Source of the DNA: Deltaproteobacteria bacterium
GTDB lineage: Bacteria > Desulfobacterota > Desulfobaccia > Desulfobaccales > 0-14-0-80-60-11
DNA: 10,182 bases
Assembly (NCBI GenBank): GCA_023381945.1
Contig: JAMCQY010000200.1
Span: 1 to 10,182, forward strand
Reading direction: 5' to 3'
A program made the translations under genes and the position numbers. Each line of letters opens with the position of its first letter. The stretch's first letter is position 1. The notes under the pieces were generated by a model. That model did no database searches, was not told the origin of the DNA, and was given only the letters and a program-made list of their open reading frames with translations. Positions 1 through 7,543 of this stretch are shown here, piece after piece.

Positions 1-132
1 ATACCGGCTGATCCCCCGGTAGGTTTGCAGCGGCGCCTTCCGCACGTGGTACCCCCAATAGATATGATAAGTCGTCAACACCACGAAAGTAGCCGCGCCA
101 AAAACGATCTCGGTCCAGTGTATTCCCACCAT
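1..132 (-). CDS. DUF599-like small membrane protein, N-terminal part only
   Basis: The first 44 codons of a gene read leftward off the window edge. The ATG at 132 follows a good ribosome site (GGGAGGA, about 8 bases upstream). The fragment has one hydrophobic segment (about residues 8-28), then a Tyr-His-x-Tyr turn and the motif HVRKAPLQTYRGISR. That combination (Y-H-x-Y/W, basic stretch, P-L-x-T, then G-I) resembles proteins labelled DUF599, which are multi-pass membrane proteins of unknown function. The family call rests on memory of that motif, so it is tentative. A promoter at 184-212 suggests it is transcribed separately from the regulator upstream. Confidence 0.55.
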   Translation of the reverse strand, partial: MVGIHWTEIVFGAATFVVLTTYHIYWGYHVRKAPLQTYRGISRY

Positions 133-183
133 TTCTCCGGTCCTCCCAGAAAAGATCAATCCCTTGCCAATGTTGCTAATTTT

Positions 184-212
184 ATTATAATTCTTTTCCT
201 CCCCACTTTGAA
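184..212 (-). promoter_or_regulatory. Sigma70-type promoter for the leftmost gene
   Basis: On the minus strand, a -35 box TTCAAA (207-212) lies exactly 17 bases from a perfect -10 box TATAAT (184-189). Transcription would start near 177, giving a leader of about 45 bases before the ATG at 132. This is a pattern match only. Confidence 0.6.
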
Positions 213-231
213 GGGCGCCCAAAATACCGAA

Positions 232-260
232 GCGCCCTGGGAGTGCTGCTCCCCGGGCGC
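232..260 (-). terminator. Possible terminator of the CstR-like gene
   Basis: A 12-bp stem with one mismatch (arms 232-243 and 249-260) encloses a 5-base loop. On the minus strand it is followed by TTCGGTATTTTG, a weak U-rich tail. It lies 87 bp past the stop codon of the repressor gene and just before the promoter of the next gene, a sensible place for a terminator. The poor T tract leaves doubt. Confidence 0.4.
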
Positions 261-346
261 CCCATTAGTGCACGCATCATTTTAGGTAAACAGGCAGGGC
301 TTGGCTTCCCCGGGATTGCAGCGGTCGAACTTTAATCGGGATGCCG

Positions 347-643
347 TCAGGCCCCGATGAATTTAGTCAGCATCAAAACCGTCTTTTCCAGCTTATGGTA
401 AATTTCGTCGGGGGTCGGTTCCTTGCCGCTTTCGCTGTAGCACTTCATCAGAAAGCTCTTGAGCACCAGGGCGCTCACCGACTTCAGGGCTGATTGGGCC
501 GCCCGCAGTTGCGTAAGGATTTGCTCACACTCCTTGCCGTCGTTGACCATACCCTGAAGCCCGCGAATCTGGCCTTCAATTTTCCGCAATCTGGACAAGA
601 TATTACGTTGCATCTCTTCTTTAAGTTCGTCCGGAAGGTACAT
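347..643 (-). CDS. CsoR/RcnR/CstR-family transcriptional repressor, CstR-like Cys pair
   Basis: A 98-residue, all-helical DUF156-type repressor. The family hallmark SRLRKIEGQIRGL is at residues 17-29, followed by Cys39 and a long second helix. Metal sensors of the family (CsoR) use Cys-His-Cys, with the His 25 and the second Cys 29 residues after the first Cys. Here the second Cys is present (Cys68, 29 residues on), but the His position is Phe64. Two cysteines with this spacing and no His is the CstR arrangement, in which persulfides or polysulfides link the pair and release DNA. A sulfur-species sensor would suit a sulfate reducer; this role is inferred. The ATG at 643 is preceded by a G-rich AAGGG ribosome site. 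No clear -35/-10 pair was found upstream. It follows hmcF on the same strand but is separated from it by a terminator and 424 bp. Confidence 0.85.
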   Translation of the reverse strand: MYLPDELKEEMQRNILSRLRKIEGQIRGLQGMVNDGKECEQILTQLRAAQSALKSVSALVLKSFLMKCYSESGKEPTPDEIYHKLEKTVLMLTKFIGA

Positions 644-782
644 ACCCTTCCCCCCTTTGGTGTTTTGATGCCCTTAACATAATCCTTTTCGTTTAAAACC
701 TCCAGATCAAGCCTACATCGACCCCGGTTTCGCTTAGCCTCGACTTGATCGAAGTCGGCTGCAGAGCCAGATTAGTGCCGGT

Positions 783-797
783 GGCAGTAATACTGCC
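783..797. other. Short perfect dyad GGCAGTA-A-TACTGCC
   Basis: Two 7-base arms separated by one base, 140 bp upstream of the CstR-like start codon and just outside the palindromic repeat at 805-890. Its size and symmetry would suit an operator, but no regulator can be assigned. A second dyad (CGACTT-GATCG-AAGTCG, 741-757) lies between it and the gene. The rest of 644-1067 holds only the repeat element and the hmc terminator. Confidence 0.3.
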
Positions 798-804
798 CGA
801 TTGA

Positions 805-890
805 TTGTAGGGGCGGCCCATGTGTCTGCCCGCTGGAGGGCGCACACGCGAGTGCGCCCCTACAAGAAATTATTTTTGGCAATCGCTATA
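805..890. repeat. Palindromic intergenic repeat with a MITE-like end sequence
   Basis: Positions 805-865 form an imperfect palindrome whose outermost 11 bases (TTGTAGGGGCG) are perfect inverted copies; the inner arms match with small differences. Repeats of this TTGTAGGGGC type are common between genes in environmental bacteria. Eight bases beyond it, 874-890 reads on the minus strand TATAGCGATTGCCAAAA, one base different from the sequence that opens the MITE-like copy at 10034. No matching end was found on the left side, so the element may be truncated. A hairpin this strong may also affect transcript ends. Confidence 0.6.
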
Positions 891-1004
891 ATTAGTTAAC
901 CCGTGTCTTGCTGCAAAAATGGCCGGTAGCAGATGTTCTTAGGATGAGGATCTCGTTCCTCCTTCGCTCTTCCACGCCGAGATCAATGTCGACAGGTTGT
1001 CCCC

Positions 1005-1042
1005 AAAAAAAGGCGTCTGACTCCACCAGGGAGCCGGACGCC
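1005..1042 (-). terminator. Rho-independent terminator of the hmc operon
   Basis: On the minus strand GGCGTC-CGG-CTCC, a 5-base loop, then GGAG-TCA-GACGCC make a long stem with one 3x3 internal loop, immediately followed by seven T. It starts 25 bases past the hmcF stop codon and so closes the operon. It also separates hmc from the CstR-like gene downstream. Confidence 0.85.
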
Positions 1043-1067
1043 CATGATCATCAGCTTGAAATTTTGC

Positions 1068-2465
1068 TTACTCTTCTTCTTCCTTGGGCTTCAGATGCTC
1101 GGGGATGATAGCCATTTTGATGAGCAGGGGCTTGAGGAAGCTCCACTTGATGCCCAATTCGTAGATCTCCTCCAGGTCCCGGATGGCGTCCCAGCAATTG
1201 TGGCATGGCGCGATGACCAGCTTGGCGCCGGTAGCCAGGATCTGGTCCCTCTTCACCTTCAGGCCGACGTTGCGCTCTTTCCGGTAAATGCCGATGCCGT
1301 TAAAGCCGCCGCCGCCGCCGCAGCAGTAGTTGTACTCCCGGTTCGGGGTCATTTCGATGAAGTAGCCGGGCTCCACCAAGTAGCTCATGATTTCCCGGGT
1401 GACATCCGCCAGGCCGTAATTGCGGATGTAATTGCAGGAATCCTGCAAGGTCACCGGCTCCTTGATTCTTTTGGCCGGGTTGATCTTAATCTTGCCGGTG
1501 CGCAGGGCCTCGGCCACCCATTCGGTATAGTGAATATATTGTACCGGCGGCCGGCCGTCCTTGCGCCCCACCCAATAAGGCCCTTCGATAACCGTGGCCC
1601 GGTGGGCGTGGCCGCATTCGGTGCCCACCACCCGTTTGGGCTTCAGGCGTTCCATGGCCCCGTAAACGCTCTCCACCATCATCTTGCAGGCGCCCCAGTC
1701 CCCGGCGAACATCGACAGGCTGGTCTGTTCCCAGCCTTCGCTGGGTACGGTCCAGTTCTCGCCCGCCATGTGGAACAGAATGGCGGCCTCGGCGATGTCC
1801 TCGGGATAGTGCTTGGGCTCCCGGGCGTTCAGGGTGTACATGATGTCGGCGTTTTGCTTATCCACCGGGATCTCCAGGCCGGGCCACTCATCCTGCTGCT
1901 CGTCCGCCATCCACTCGCAGGTCTCCACCCAGTCCTCGGAGGTCACGTCCATCTGGGCCCGGTAGATGCGGTGCATGCCGGAACCGATCTTCAGCTCCCA
2001 GGGGACGAACCCTTGCGAGAAGCAGAGGCCCCGCAGATAGCCGAACATGACGCCCATGTCGATGCCGTAAGGACAGAAGGAACCGCAGCGGTTGCAGCAG
2101 GTGCACCTGGACCAGGCCACGTCCATGCAGTAGCGCATGTGGGCATTGTCCACGTCGCCGTTCTGTTTGACGATCTTGCCCAGGGTGGACTGAATCTTGT
2201 ACGACGGCACCTGGGTCGGGTCACGGCGGTTGGCCAGGTACAAAAAGCAGGTATCGCCGCACAGGGCGCAGTGGGAGCAGAGCTCCAACCAGGCGCGCAT
2301 CCGTGATTTAAAGCTGGCCGCCAGAGTATTTTTCAGCTTTTCCTTGTCAATCTCGAGATGCTCCATCTCTTCATAATATTTCTTGCCGCTCTTATCAGCC
2401 AGCAAGGCATCCAGATACTCTTTGGTATCGACGGTTTTCTTGTTGCAGAGGGTTCCTTCCGGCAT
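1068..2465 (-). CDS. hmcF: HmcF-like iron-sulfur protein (HdrD-type), cytoplasmic subunit of the Hmc complex
   Basis: A 465-residue protein close in length to Desulfovibrio HmcF. Two ferredoxin-type [4Fe-4S] motifs come first: Cys63-66-69-73 and Cys121-124-127-131 (the latter ending in Cys-Pro). The C-terminal half resembles the CCG domains of heterodisulfide reductase HdrD: an incomplete first unit around Cys284 (ECGHAHR) and a full second one with Cys344, the pair Cys381-Cys382 before five glycines, and Cys421/Cys424. There is no signal peptide or membrane segment, so it should lie on the cytoplasmic face and exchange electrons with cytoplasmic sulfate-reduction partners. That partnership is inferred from the family. 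The start has a good AAGGAGT site 8 bases upstream. It is last in the operon, 102 bp after hmcE, and ends in a Lys-Glu-rich tail. Confidence 0.93.
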   Translation of the reverse strand: MPEGTLCNKKTVDTKEYLDALLADKSGKKYYEEMEHLEIDKEKLKNTLAASFKSRMRAWLELCSHCALCGDTCFLYLANRRDPTQVPSYKIQSTLGKIVKQNGDVDNAHMRYCMDVAWSRCTCCNRCGSFCPYGIDMGVMFGYLRGLCFSQGFVPWELKIGSGMHRIYRAQMDVTSEDWVETCEWMADEQQDEWPGLEIPVDKQNADIMYTLNAREPKHYPEDIAEAAILFHMAGENWTVPSEGWEQTSLSMFAGDWGACKMMVESVYGAMERLKPKRVVGTECGHAHRATVIEGPYWVGRKDGRPPVQYIHYTEWVAEALRTGKIKINPAKRIKEPVTLQDSCNYIRNYGLADVTREIMSYLVEPGYFIEMTPNREYNYCCGGGGGFNGIGIYRKERNVGLKVKRDQILATGAKLVIAPCHNCWDAIRDLEEIYELGIKWSFLKPLLIKMAIIPEHLKPKEEEE

Positions 2466-2567
2466 AAATCTTACTCCTTACGGTCTTGCTGGCCGCCCCG
2501 GCGGCGGTCAAACCTGAAACATATATTTCTCATATATATATATCTTATTTTTTCCAAAACAATATTT
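2466..2567 (-). other. Unusual hmcE-hmcF spacer: TA tract plus GC hairpin
   Basis: The other intergenic gaps of this operon are 2 to 39 bases; this one is 102. Reading with the genes, the first half is A/T only for long stretches, including an alternating TA run near 2532-2543. Then comes a compact GC dyad (GCCGCC-GG-GGCGGC) about 30 bases before the hmcF ribosome site. A weak internal promoter (TTGTTT, 16 bases, TATATA) can be drawn in the AT part. It could be an RNA processing point or a secondary promoter; the sequence alone does not decide. Confidence 0.5.
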
Positions 2568-3254
2568 CTACCAGGCAAACCCTTTGCCCTTGTAGGCGCG
2601 CTTGATGCCGAAGTCCGCTCCGATCTGCCCCCTGGACAGGAAGAAGCCCACCACGTGCCAGAGTTTGGTCGCCGGGATCAGGACCAAGAGGAGTTCGCCG
2701 CTCAGGACATGGGCGATGAGCCACAGGTTGTAGTCCGGGGGCGCCTGGTGCACTGCCAGAAAGCCGGTGAGGAATGGCGCCACGCTCACCACGATCAGGA
2801 AATAATCGTAGATCGTGGTGACGATCCGGACCTCCGGCAGGCCGATGCGGCGAATGGCGATGGCCACCGCGGCCGCCATGGTGACAATGGTCAGGATATC
2901 GGCCATGGCCATGGACATCGTCGGCCAATGCACTCCCCAGCGCTCCTGAAAGATGACCGCATGCCCCACCAGGAACAGCGGCACGCCCACGAGCCCAATG
3001 TGAAAGGCGAAAAAGATGAAGGTGTAGAGGGGCTTGGCGCGCCAGCCGTGGGAATAGTAAGGAACCAGCCAGTGGATGATCGAGCGGATAGCTCCCTTGA
3101 TCCCCAGGGCCGGCCAGGCCTTATAAGCTACGCGGTCCGCCGCCCAATCCAGACCGCGAATATACTGCACCACCCGATAGGCCAGACCCGCGAAAAATAT
3201 CCCGAAGGAAATCCACAGCATGGGGCCGGTTAGAAACAGATAAATTTGTTGCAT
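2568..3254 (-). CDS. hmcE: HmcE-like membrane subunit, NarI/cytochrome b-type
   Basis: A 228-residue integral membrane protein with about five hydrophobic helices (roughly residues 5-30, 75-101, 112-135, 147-168 and 176-205). Histidines within or at the edges of helices (His85, His98, His169, His182, His200) could ligate b-type haem, as in the NarI family of nitrate reductase gamma subunits. Size and position match Desulfovibrio HmcE (about 226 residues). With HmcC it would form the quinone-interacting membrane core. The ATG at 3254 follows a GGAGGA site. It begins 39 bp after hmcD and is followed by the unusually long AT-rich gap before hmcF. Confidence 0.9.
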   Translation of the reverse strand: MQQIYLFLTGPMLWISFGIFFAGLAYRVVQYIRGLDWAADRVAYKAWPALGIKGAIRSIIHWLVPYYSHGWRAKPLYTFIFFAFHIGLVGVPLFLVGHAVIFQERWGVHWPTMSMAMADILTIVTMAAAVAIAIRRIGLPEVRIVTTIYDYFLIVVSVAPFLTGFLAVHQAPPDYNLWLIAHVLSGELLLVLIPATKLWHVVGFFLSRGQIGADFGIKRAYKGKGFAW

Positions 3255-3293
3255 CTTCCAATCCTCCGCCAGGCCGCCGGACGGCCCTCGCCG

Positions 3294-3437
3294 CTACTTG
3301 ATGAAGGTGTCTTCGTCCCTGCCGGTGATGTAAAGCCAGAAGCCAAGTATGCCAAGGACCGCAAGGCCCATCAGGTAGTAGGCCGCGCCCTTGGTGTAGA
3401 CCAGGAAGTCATGCAGCGTATAGAATTGGTTTTCCAT
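3294..3437 (-). CDS. hmcD: HmcD-like 47-residue membrane peptide
   Basis: A very short gene lying exactly where hmcD is expected, between hmcC and hmcE. It encodes 47 residues: a start MENQFYTLHDFLVYTKG, one membrane helix (about residues 18-37, AAYYLMGLAVLGILGFWLYI) and a short tail TGRDEDTFIK. HmcD of Desulfovibrio is of nearly the same length. The ATG at 3437 has a strong GGAAGGA ribosome site and starts 11 bp after the hmcC stop. The short tail after the helix carries several acidic residues. Its role is unknown beyond being a small subunit of the complex, probably helping assembly or stability. Genes this short are often missed. Confidence 0.88.
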   Translation of the reverse strand: MENQFYTLHDFLVYTKGAAYYLMGLAVLGILGFWLYITGRDEDTFIK

Positions 3438-3448
3438 GGTTTCCTTCC

Positions 3449-4699
3449 TTAGTGCCCAAAGGTTTGAGGATGTTTGTGCAGCGGGTGCTCCATCAATTCG
3501 GGCGCTTCTTCTTCCTCACCTTCGTGAGGCGCATGTTCCCGATAGTCCGGATGCTCAGAGAAAATCGCCATCTTTATTGAGATGAAGCGGAAGAGCAGCA
3601 CGCCGATGGTGACAATATAGATGGAAATGGCAATCTCCATCCAGCTGGGGAAATAGCCGTCGCCCCCCGGCATATTCCAGTTATAAGCAAACCAGGAGAC
3701 ATTGAAACGGTTCAGCACAATCCCGAGCACGGCAAGCACCGAGGCCACCTTGGCCAGCTTCAGGTTCTGCTCCCGCACCGCTATGGCGAAAAGGAAGCAC
3801 GGCAGGGCCACGAAGCCCAGGAGCTCCACCAGGAACCAGGCTCCGTAGCCGGTCAGCAGGTAGCGCCATTTATCATCCAAAGCAATGCCCACCAGTTTGA
3901 GCAACAGGTAACAGGCCATCACCATGGCTGCACCCTTGGAGAAGCCCAGGACCACGCCATCATGCTCGTTCCGATAAGTCCGATCCATCTTATCGTGCAG
4001 GAAATGGTGCGACAGCGTCCCTTCAAAGATCACCATGGACAGGCCTGCGAAGATGCTGGAAATGAAAAAGAATACCGGTATATAGGTCGAATACCACAAT
4101 GGGTGCAGCTTGGAGGGCGCGATCAGGTACAGGGCCCCCAACGAGCTTTGGTGCATGGTGGAGAGCACGACCCCCAAGATGGTCAGGGCCAGGGTGGCGC
4201 GGACTATCATATTCCTGGGCTTCCTGAAACCCAGCCATTCCAGGCAGGCCGGCAGCCACTCCACAAACAGGGTGTTCAAATAGAGAAAGACGCACAGGCC
4301 CACTTCAAAGAGCACCGAGGTGGTCCCTTGTTTCACGAAGATGGGATAAGGCAGGCGCCAGGGACGGCCCACGTCGTAATTCAAGGCAAAGACCACCAGG
4401 GCGTAGCCCAGGAAGGCGGTGAGGATGGCGGGCCGGACGGCGGAGTGGTAGCGCTTCAGGCCGAAGACATAGCAGGCCGCCGAGGTGGTATAACCGCCGG
4501 CCGCCAGGGCCACGCCGCACAAGAGGTCAAAGGAGATCCAGAGGCCCCAGGCGTGATCGTCCGACAGGTTGGTGACTCCGCCCAGCCCCTTGGTGAAGCG
4601 CAGGAAGGTGATCACCGCCCCGATCATGATGATGATGCCGACCACGACGTTAAACGGCGTGAACAGCGATTTTTTAACCGCAGGGTTGTCGGTGTTCAT
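3449..4699 (-). CDS. hmcC: HmcC-like NrfD/PsrC-family integral membrane subunit
   Basis: A 416-residue polytopic protein with about ten hydrophobic helices between residues 15 and 380. The segment HQSSLGALYL (183-192) is the recognisable signature of the NrfD/HybB/DsrP group, which passes electrons between an Fe-S partner and menaquinone. Here the partner would be HmcB. The gene begins 2 bp after the hmcB stop codon and its ribosome site (AGGAGG) lies inside the end of hmcB, so the two are probably translationally coupled. After the last helix there is a hydrophilic tail of about 36 residues with a run of four Glu and seven His. The protein is somewhat longer than the Desulfovibrio version I recall (about 384), and the tail may account for that. 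Confidence 0.92.
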   Translation of the reverse strand: MNTDNPAVKKSLFTPFNVVVGIIIMIGAVITFLRFTKGLGGVTNLSDDHAWGLWISFDLLCGVALAAGGYTTSAACYVFGLKRYHSAVRPAILTAFLGYALVVFALNYDVGRPWRLPYPIFVKQGTTSVLFEVGLCVFLYLNTLFVEWLPACLEWLGFRKPRNMIVRATLALTILGVVLSTMHQSSLGALYLIAPSKLHPLWYSTYIPVFFFISSIFAGLSMVIFEGTLSHHFLHDKMDRTYRNEHDGVVLGFSKGAAMVMACYLLLKLVGIALDDKWRYLLTGYGAWFLVELLGFVALPCFLFAIAVREQNLKLAKVASVLAVLGIVLNRFNVSWFAYNWNMPGGDGYFPSWMEIAISIYIVTIGVLLFRFISIKMAIFSEHPDYREHAPHEGEEEEAPELMEHPLHKHPQTFGH

Positions 4700-4701
4700 G
4701 T

Positions 4702-5757
4702 TTATTCACCCTCCTGGCCTTGACCCTTGGCGGCTTCTTCCAGGGCCTTCTTGACTTCGCGCTCGATGGCGGCCTTCTTCTCGGCTTCGGCCTTGGTCAT
4801 GGCCTTTTTCAGCTTGGCTTCGGCTTCGGCCTGCGCCTGGGACACGGCCTTGGACACCGCCTGAGCCGTCTCCTGCCGGGCGATTTTATCCCTGCGCCTG
4901 TTAATGGCGTAGATGCCGGTCAGCAGCACCGGCCAGACCGCGGCAACGATAGGCACGGCAGCGAGAGCCCCGGAGGTCAGCTCCGGCGCCGGCGTGGTGC
5001 CCAGATCCTCCCGCATGCCGATAGCGCTAAACGGCACTCCCGATAGGTAGAGCCAGTTAGTGCCGCCCATCTCCTGCTCGCCGTAAATATGATCCAGATA
5101 ACGGCCCGGGAAATCATTCATACGCTTCCGGGCAATATGTATCAGGTCATCCCGTTTGCCGTAGACCAGGGCCTCCACCGGGCAGGCGCCCACGCAACCC
5201 GGCACCGTCAGCTTGCCCGAAGTGATCAGCGGATTGCACAAGGTGCATTTCATGATCCGGGGCGTCAGCGGCTCATTATATTCGAAAGTCGGGATGTCAA
5301 AGGGGCAGGCGATCATGCAGTAGCGGCAGCCCACGCAAAGATTGCCGTTCCAGGTCACCGCTCCCTGGGGAGTCTTGTTATAGGCCTGCACAAAGCAAGA
5401 TGAGGCGCAGGCCGGCTCCAGGCAATGGTTGCACTGCCACTTCTTATAGACCGGCCCCGCCGCCCCTGGAATATTATCGTAGCGGTTGACCACGGTATAG
5501 GTCCACCAATGCGTCCGCCGCTTCTTTTTCAGAACGCTCAGATCATCGAAAGGCTCAGGCGGCGGCGGCAGCTCATTGACCTGGTTGCAACCTGCCTCGC
5601 ATCTGCGGCAGCCGATGCAGCGGGTGGCGTCAAACAGCACGCCGCAGCTCCCGGGATACCCCTTAAACTCCTGGTGTCCGGCGGCATGAGCCTGCTTGCC
5701 CAGCGCCGCGCCAAGTCCGGCGGCTCCAAGCAGGCCAAGAAACGTTCTTCTTTGCAT
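4702..5757 (-). CDS. hmcB: HmcB-like periplasmic four-cluster ferredoxin subunit with Tat signal
   Basis: A 351-residue protein starting with a twin-arginine signal ([12 protein letters not shown], residues 3-14), which predicts folded export. Sixteen cysteines in four groups (47/50/53/57, 109/112/117/121, 141/144/147/151, 171/174/188/192) fit four [4Fe-4S] clusters of the NrfC/DmsB type. One membrane helix (about 264-285) ends in an Arg-Arg-Arg stop. The last 60 residues are almost only Ala, Lys, Glu and Gln and should form a coiled coil on the cytoplasmic side. The protein would take electrons from HmcA and pass them to HmcC. The start has a strong GGAGGAG site. It lies 31 bp after hmcA and 2 bp before hmcC. 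Confidence 0.93.
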   Translation of the reverse strand: MQRRTFLGLLGAAGLGAALGKQAHAAGHQEFKGYPGSCGVLFDATRCIGCRRCEAGCNQVNELPPPPEPFDDLSVLKKKRRTHWWTYTVVNRYDNIPGAAGPVYKKWQCNHCLEPACASSCFVQAYNKTPQGAVTWNGNLCVGCRYCMIACPFDIPTFEYNEPLTPRIMKCTLCNPLITSGKLTVPGCVGACPVEALVYGKRDDLIHIARKRMNDFPGRYLDHIYGEQEMGGTNWLYLSGVPFSAIGMREDLGTTPAPELTSGALAAVPIVAAVWPVLLTGIYAINRRRDKIARQETAQAVSKAVSQAQAEAEAKLKKAMTKAEAEKKAAIEREVKKALEEAAKGQGQEGE

Positions 5758-5788
5758 AGATATACTCCTCCGTCAGCCCAAGGCCGAA

Positions 5789-7465
5789 TTACTTCTTCTT
5801 TTCCTGGTGGCACTCGGTGCACGCCGTGGCCGCCGGCTTCGCCAGTTTCATATCCGTGTGGCAACTCATGCACTGCTGATGCTGCGCCGCCAGCAGGGCC
5901 GGACGATTACCCTCGCGCACCTGCTTGCTCTTGTCGCTATGGCAACTGAGGCAGGTGGGCGGATTTTTACTCGGTGGACTGTAATGATGGCACGCCTGGC
6001 AGATGGTGCCTGGATCATGGTGAAAATACTCCGCCAACTGATTGCCCTTCATGCCCTTCATCAGATCGAGGACATGCTTGCGGTGGGTAAACTCCGCCGG
6101 CTTGTACTGATCGGACAGATCTTTGATCACCACCTTATCCGGGATATCTGTTTCGGCATAGGTGCCCACCTTCATCTTCCGGCTCTTGAGGATGCTCTCC
6201 GCCAGACTGGCTTTTTGCGGCTTGAGCAGGCAGAATAGCTTTTCGCCTATTGTCCCGGCGCCCTGCAGGCACCCCGGAATATGGCACAGTGTGCAATTAG
6301 CGTCTTCCGGCTTGCTGACTTTCTTTATATGGTTGTGGCAGCCGGCGCATTTAGGCGAAGCCTGCTTGGCGGTGTGACAGCCGATACAGCTGTGCTGGCT
6401 CTTCAGCGAGTGCATCGCCTTCTCCATGGTCACCATGCCGCCCTCTTTCGAGCCGCCGAGCGTGTGGCAGTCCTCGCATGCCTGCATGCCTTCATGGTGG
6501 CAGACCCGGCAATTATTGTTGAATTTCTCGTGGGCCTTATGGTCGAAGGCCACCGGCTCCATTAATTCGCTCTTAGCGGGTTTGCCTTCTTCGAGTTTCG
6601 GGGTGATCAGGGCCGCGTCGGGTTGGCCCCGCATTAGCCGCGGCACTTCATGACCAGGCAAGCCGGCCAGCACTTCCTGATTCTTCTTGGCCACCAGGGC
6701 CTGACCCGCCTCGCTGTGACAACCGGCGCACTGGTAGGGGCCGTTGTCTTTCACACCCTTGTTGGCCAGGTCGAGATGGCAAAGCACGCACTGCTGATGC
6801 GCCGCCTGCTCCAGACTCTTGACGTCATTCTTAGGCTTTGCCTTATGGCAATCCCGGCAGGTCTCTTCCTTGCCTTTGGCATAAACGAGCTTGTCGGTCT
6901 TCTTGTCGAGTTCATGGTGGCAACTGGCGCAATTGTCTTTAGCTCCAGCCGCCGCGGGGATTTGCTTGGAGTCCACGTGGCGGAAATGCGCCACTTTGTC
7001 CAGACCCGCGTCCAGCCTTAACGGCTGAGGGGGCTCGGCATTGTGGCAGCCGCGGCACAAACCGTCCGGGGGCCCGCTCGGCTTGCCCGCCGCCGCAGTC
7101 TCCATGTGGCAGCTAATGCAGTACTGATGATAAGTGTCCTTGATCTGCTCCGGCTTCATCGTTCCCTGGCGCTTGAAGACCAGGGACAGCTTGCCGTTAT
7201 CCATGGAGTGGCAGGTTTGGCAGGTCTTCTTCTCCTTAAGCAGCACCTCGGTGTGCTTATCATGAAAGAAGGTGACCGGCGGCAGCTCCAGTTTTCCGTA
7301 CGCCGCCAGGGTGTCGATCTTGATCAGGTCCGGCCGCCCCGCCTCGGGCGCCTTCACCAATTTCGCCGGCTCCTCTCCGCCCTGGGCGGAGATAACGTAA
7401 AGCGAGACCGCGATACATACCACCAGGAACCCGGCCCTTCGCAGCAGTGGTTTACCTTTCACCAT
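5789..7465 (-). CDS. hmcA: HmcA, 16-haem high-molecular-weight cytochrome c
   Basis: A 558-residue exported cytochrome with exactly sixteen CXXCH haem-binding motifs, at Cys82, 116, 137, 179, 203, 226, 246, 319, 330, 360, 373, 391, 489, 505, 532 and 549. Sixteen haems in a protein of about 550 residues is the hallmark of HmcA of sulfate reducers. A basic start plus hydrophobic segment (residues 8-28) is a Sec-type signal, with cleavage likely after about residue 27. Many distal His residues stand ahead of motifs (for example FFHDKH and FDHKAH), as in bis-His c3-like modules. It sits in the periplasm and exchanges electrons with hydrogenase or cytochrome c3 and with HmcB. First gene of the operon, with its own promoter and an AAGGA ribosome site. 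Confidence 0.96.
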   Translation of the reverse strand: MVKGKPLLRRAGFLVVCIAVSLYVISAQGGEEPAKLVKAPEAGRPDLIKIDTLAAYGKLELPPVTFFHDKHTEVLLKEKKTCQTCHSMDNGKLSLVFKRQGTMKPEQIKDTYHQYCISCHMETAAAGKPSGPPDGLCRGCHNAEPPQPLRLDAGLDKVAHFRHVDSKQIPAAAGAKDNCASCHHELDKKTDKLVYAKGKEETCRDCHKAKPKNDVKSLEQAAHQQCVLCHLDLANKGVKDNGPYQCAGCHSEAGQALVAKKNQEVLAGLPGHEVPRLMRGQPDAALITPKLEEGKPAKSELMEPVAFDHKAHEKFNNNCRVCHHEGMQACEDCHTLGGSKEGGMVTMEKAMHSLKSQHSCIGCHTAKQASPKCAGCHNHIKKVSKPEDANCTLCHIPGCLQGAGTIGEKLFCLLKPQKASLAESILKSRKMKVGTYAETDIPDKVVIKDLSDQYKPAEFTHRKHVLDLMKGMKGNQLAEYFHHDPGTICQACHHYSPPSKNPPTCLSCHSDKSKQVREGNRPALLAAQHQQCMSCHTDMKLAKPAATACTECHQEKKK

Positions 7466-7525
7466 AACCCCAATCCTTAGCTGATATGATTACTGATGAA
7501 AATCCGGTTGATTGCCAGAAATTTG

Positions 7526-7543
7526 CTGTGAAATTATTCACTT
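7526..7543. promoter_or_regulatory. Rex- or CRP/FNR-like operator over the hmcA -10 box
   Basis: The dyad TGTGAA-ATTA-TTCAC (7527-7541) agrees with the Rex consensus TTGTGAA-N4-TTCACAA at 11 of 14 fixed positions. It also matches the CRP/FNR-type TGTGA-N6-TCACA at 9 of 10. Its centre is the predicted -10 box of the hmcA promoter, a position typical of repression. Rex controls sulfate-reduction genes in Desulfovibrio in response to NADH, so a link to hmc is plausible but inferred. Confidence 0.5.

Noticed and set aside
641..660. ATACCC over the CstR-like start codon as a full autoregulatory operator
   Set aside because: The second arm GGGTAT is absent. The match also overlaps the start codon and ribosome site, which limits its meaning, so it is kept only as a half-site remark.
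1044..2306. Long plus-strand open frame of 420 codons opposite hmcF
   Set aside because: It is antisense to a gene with clear Fe-S motifs. Its product is an Ala/His/Val/Gly-rich string typical of the reverse frame of GC-rich coding DNA.
7501..7530. TGGCAATC upstream of hmcA as a sigma54 promoter
   Set aside because: No GC doublet of the TTGC-type -12 box occurs at the required spacing, and a good sigma70-type promoter is present just upstream.
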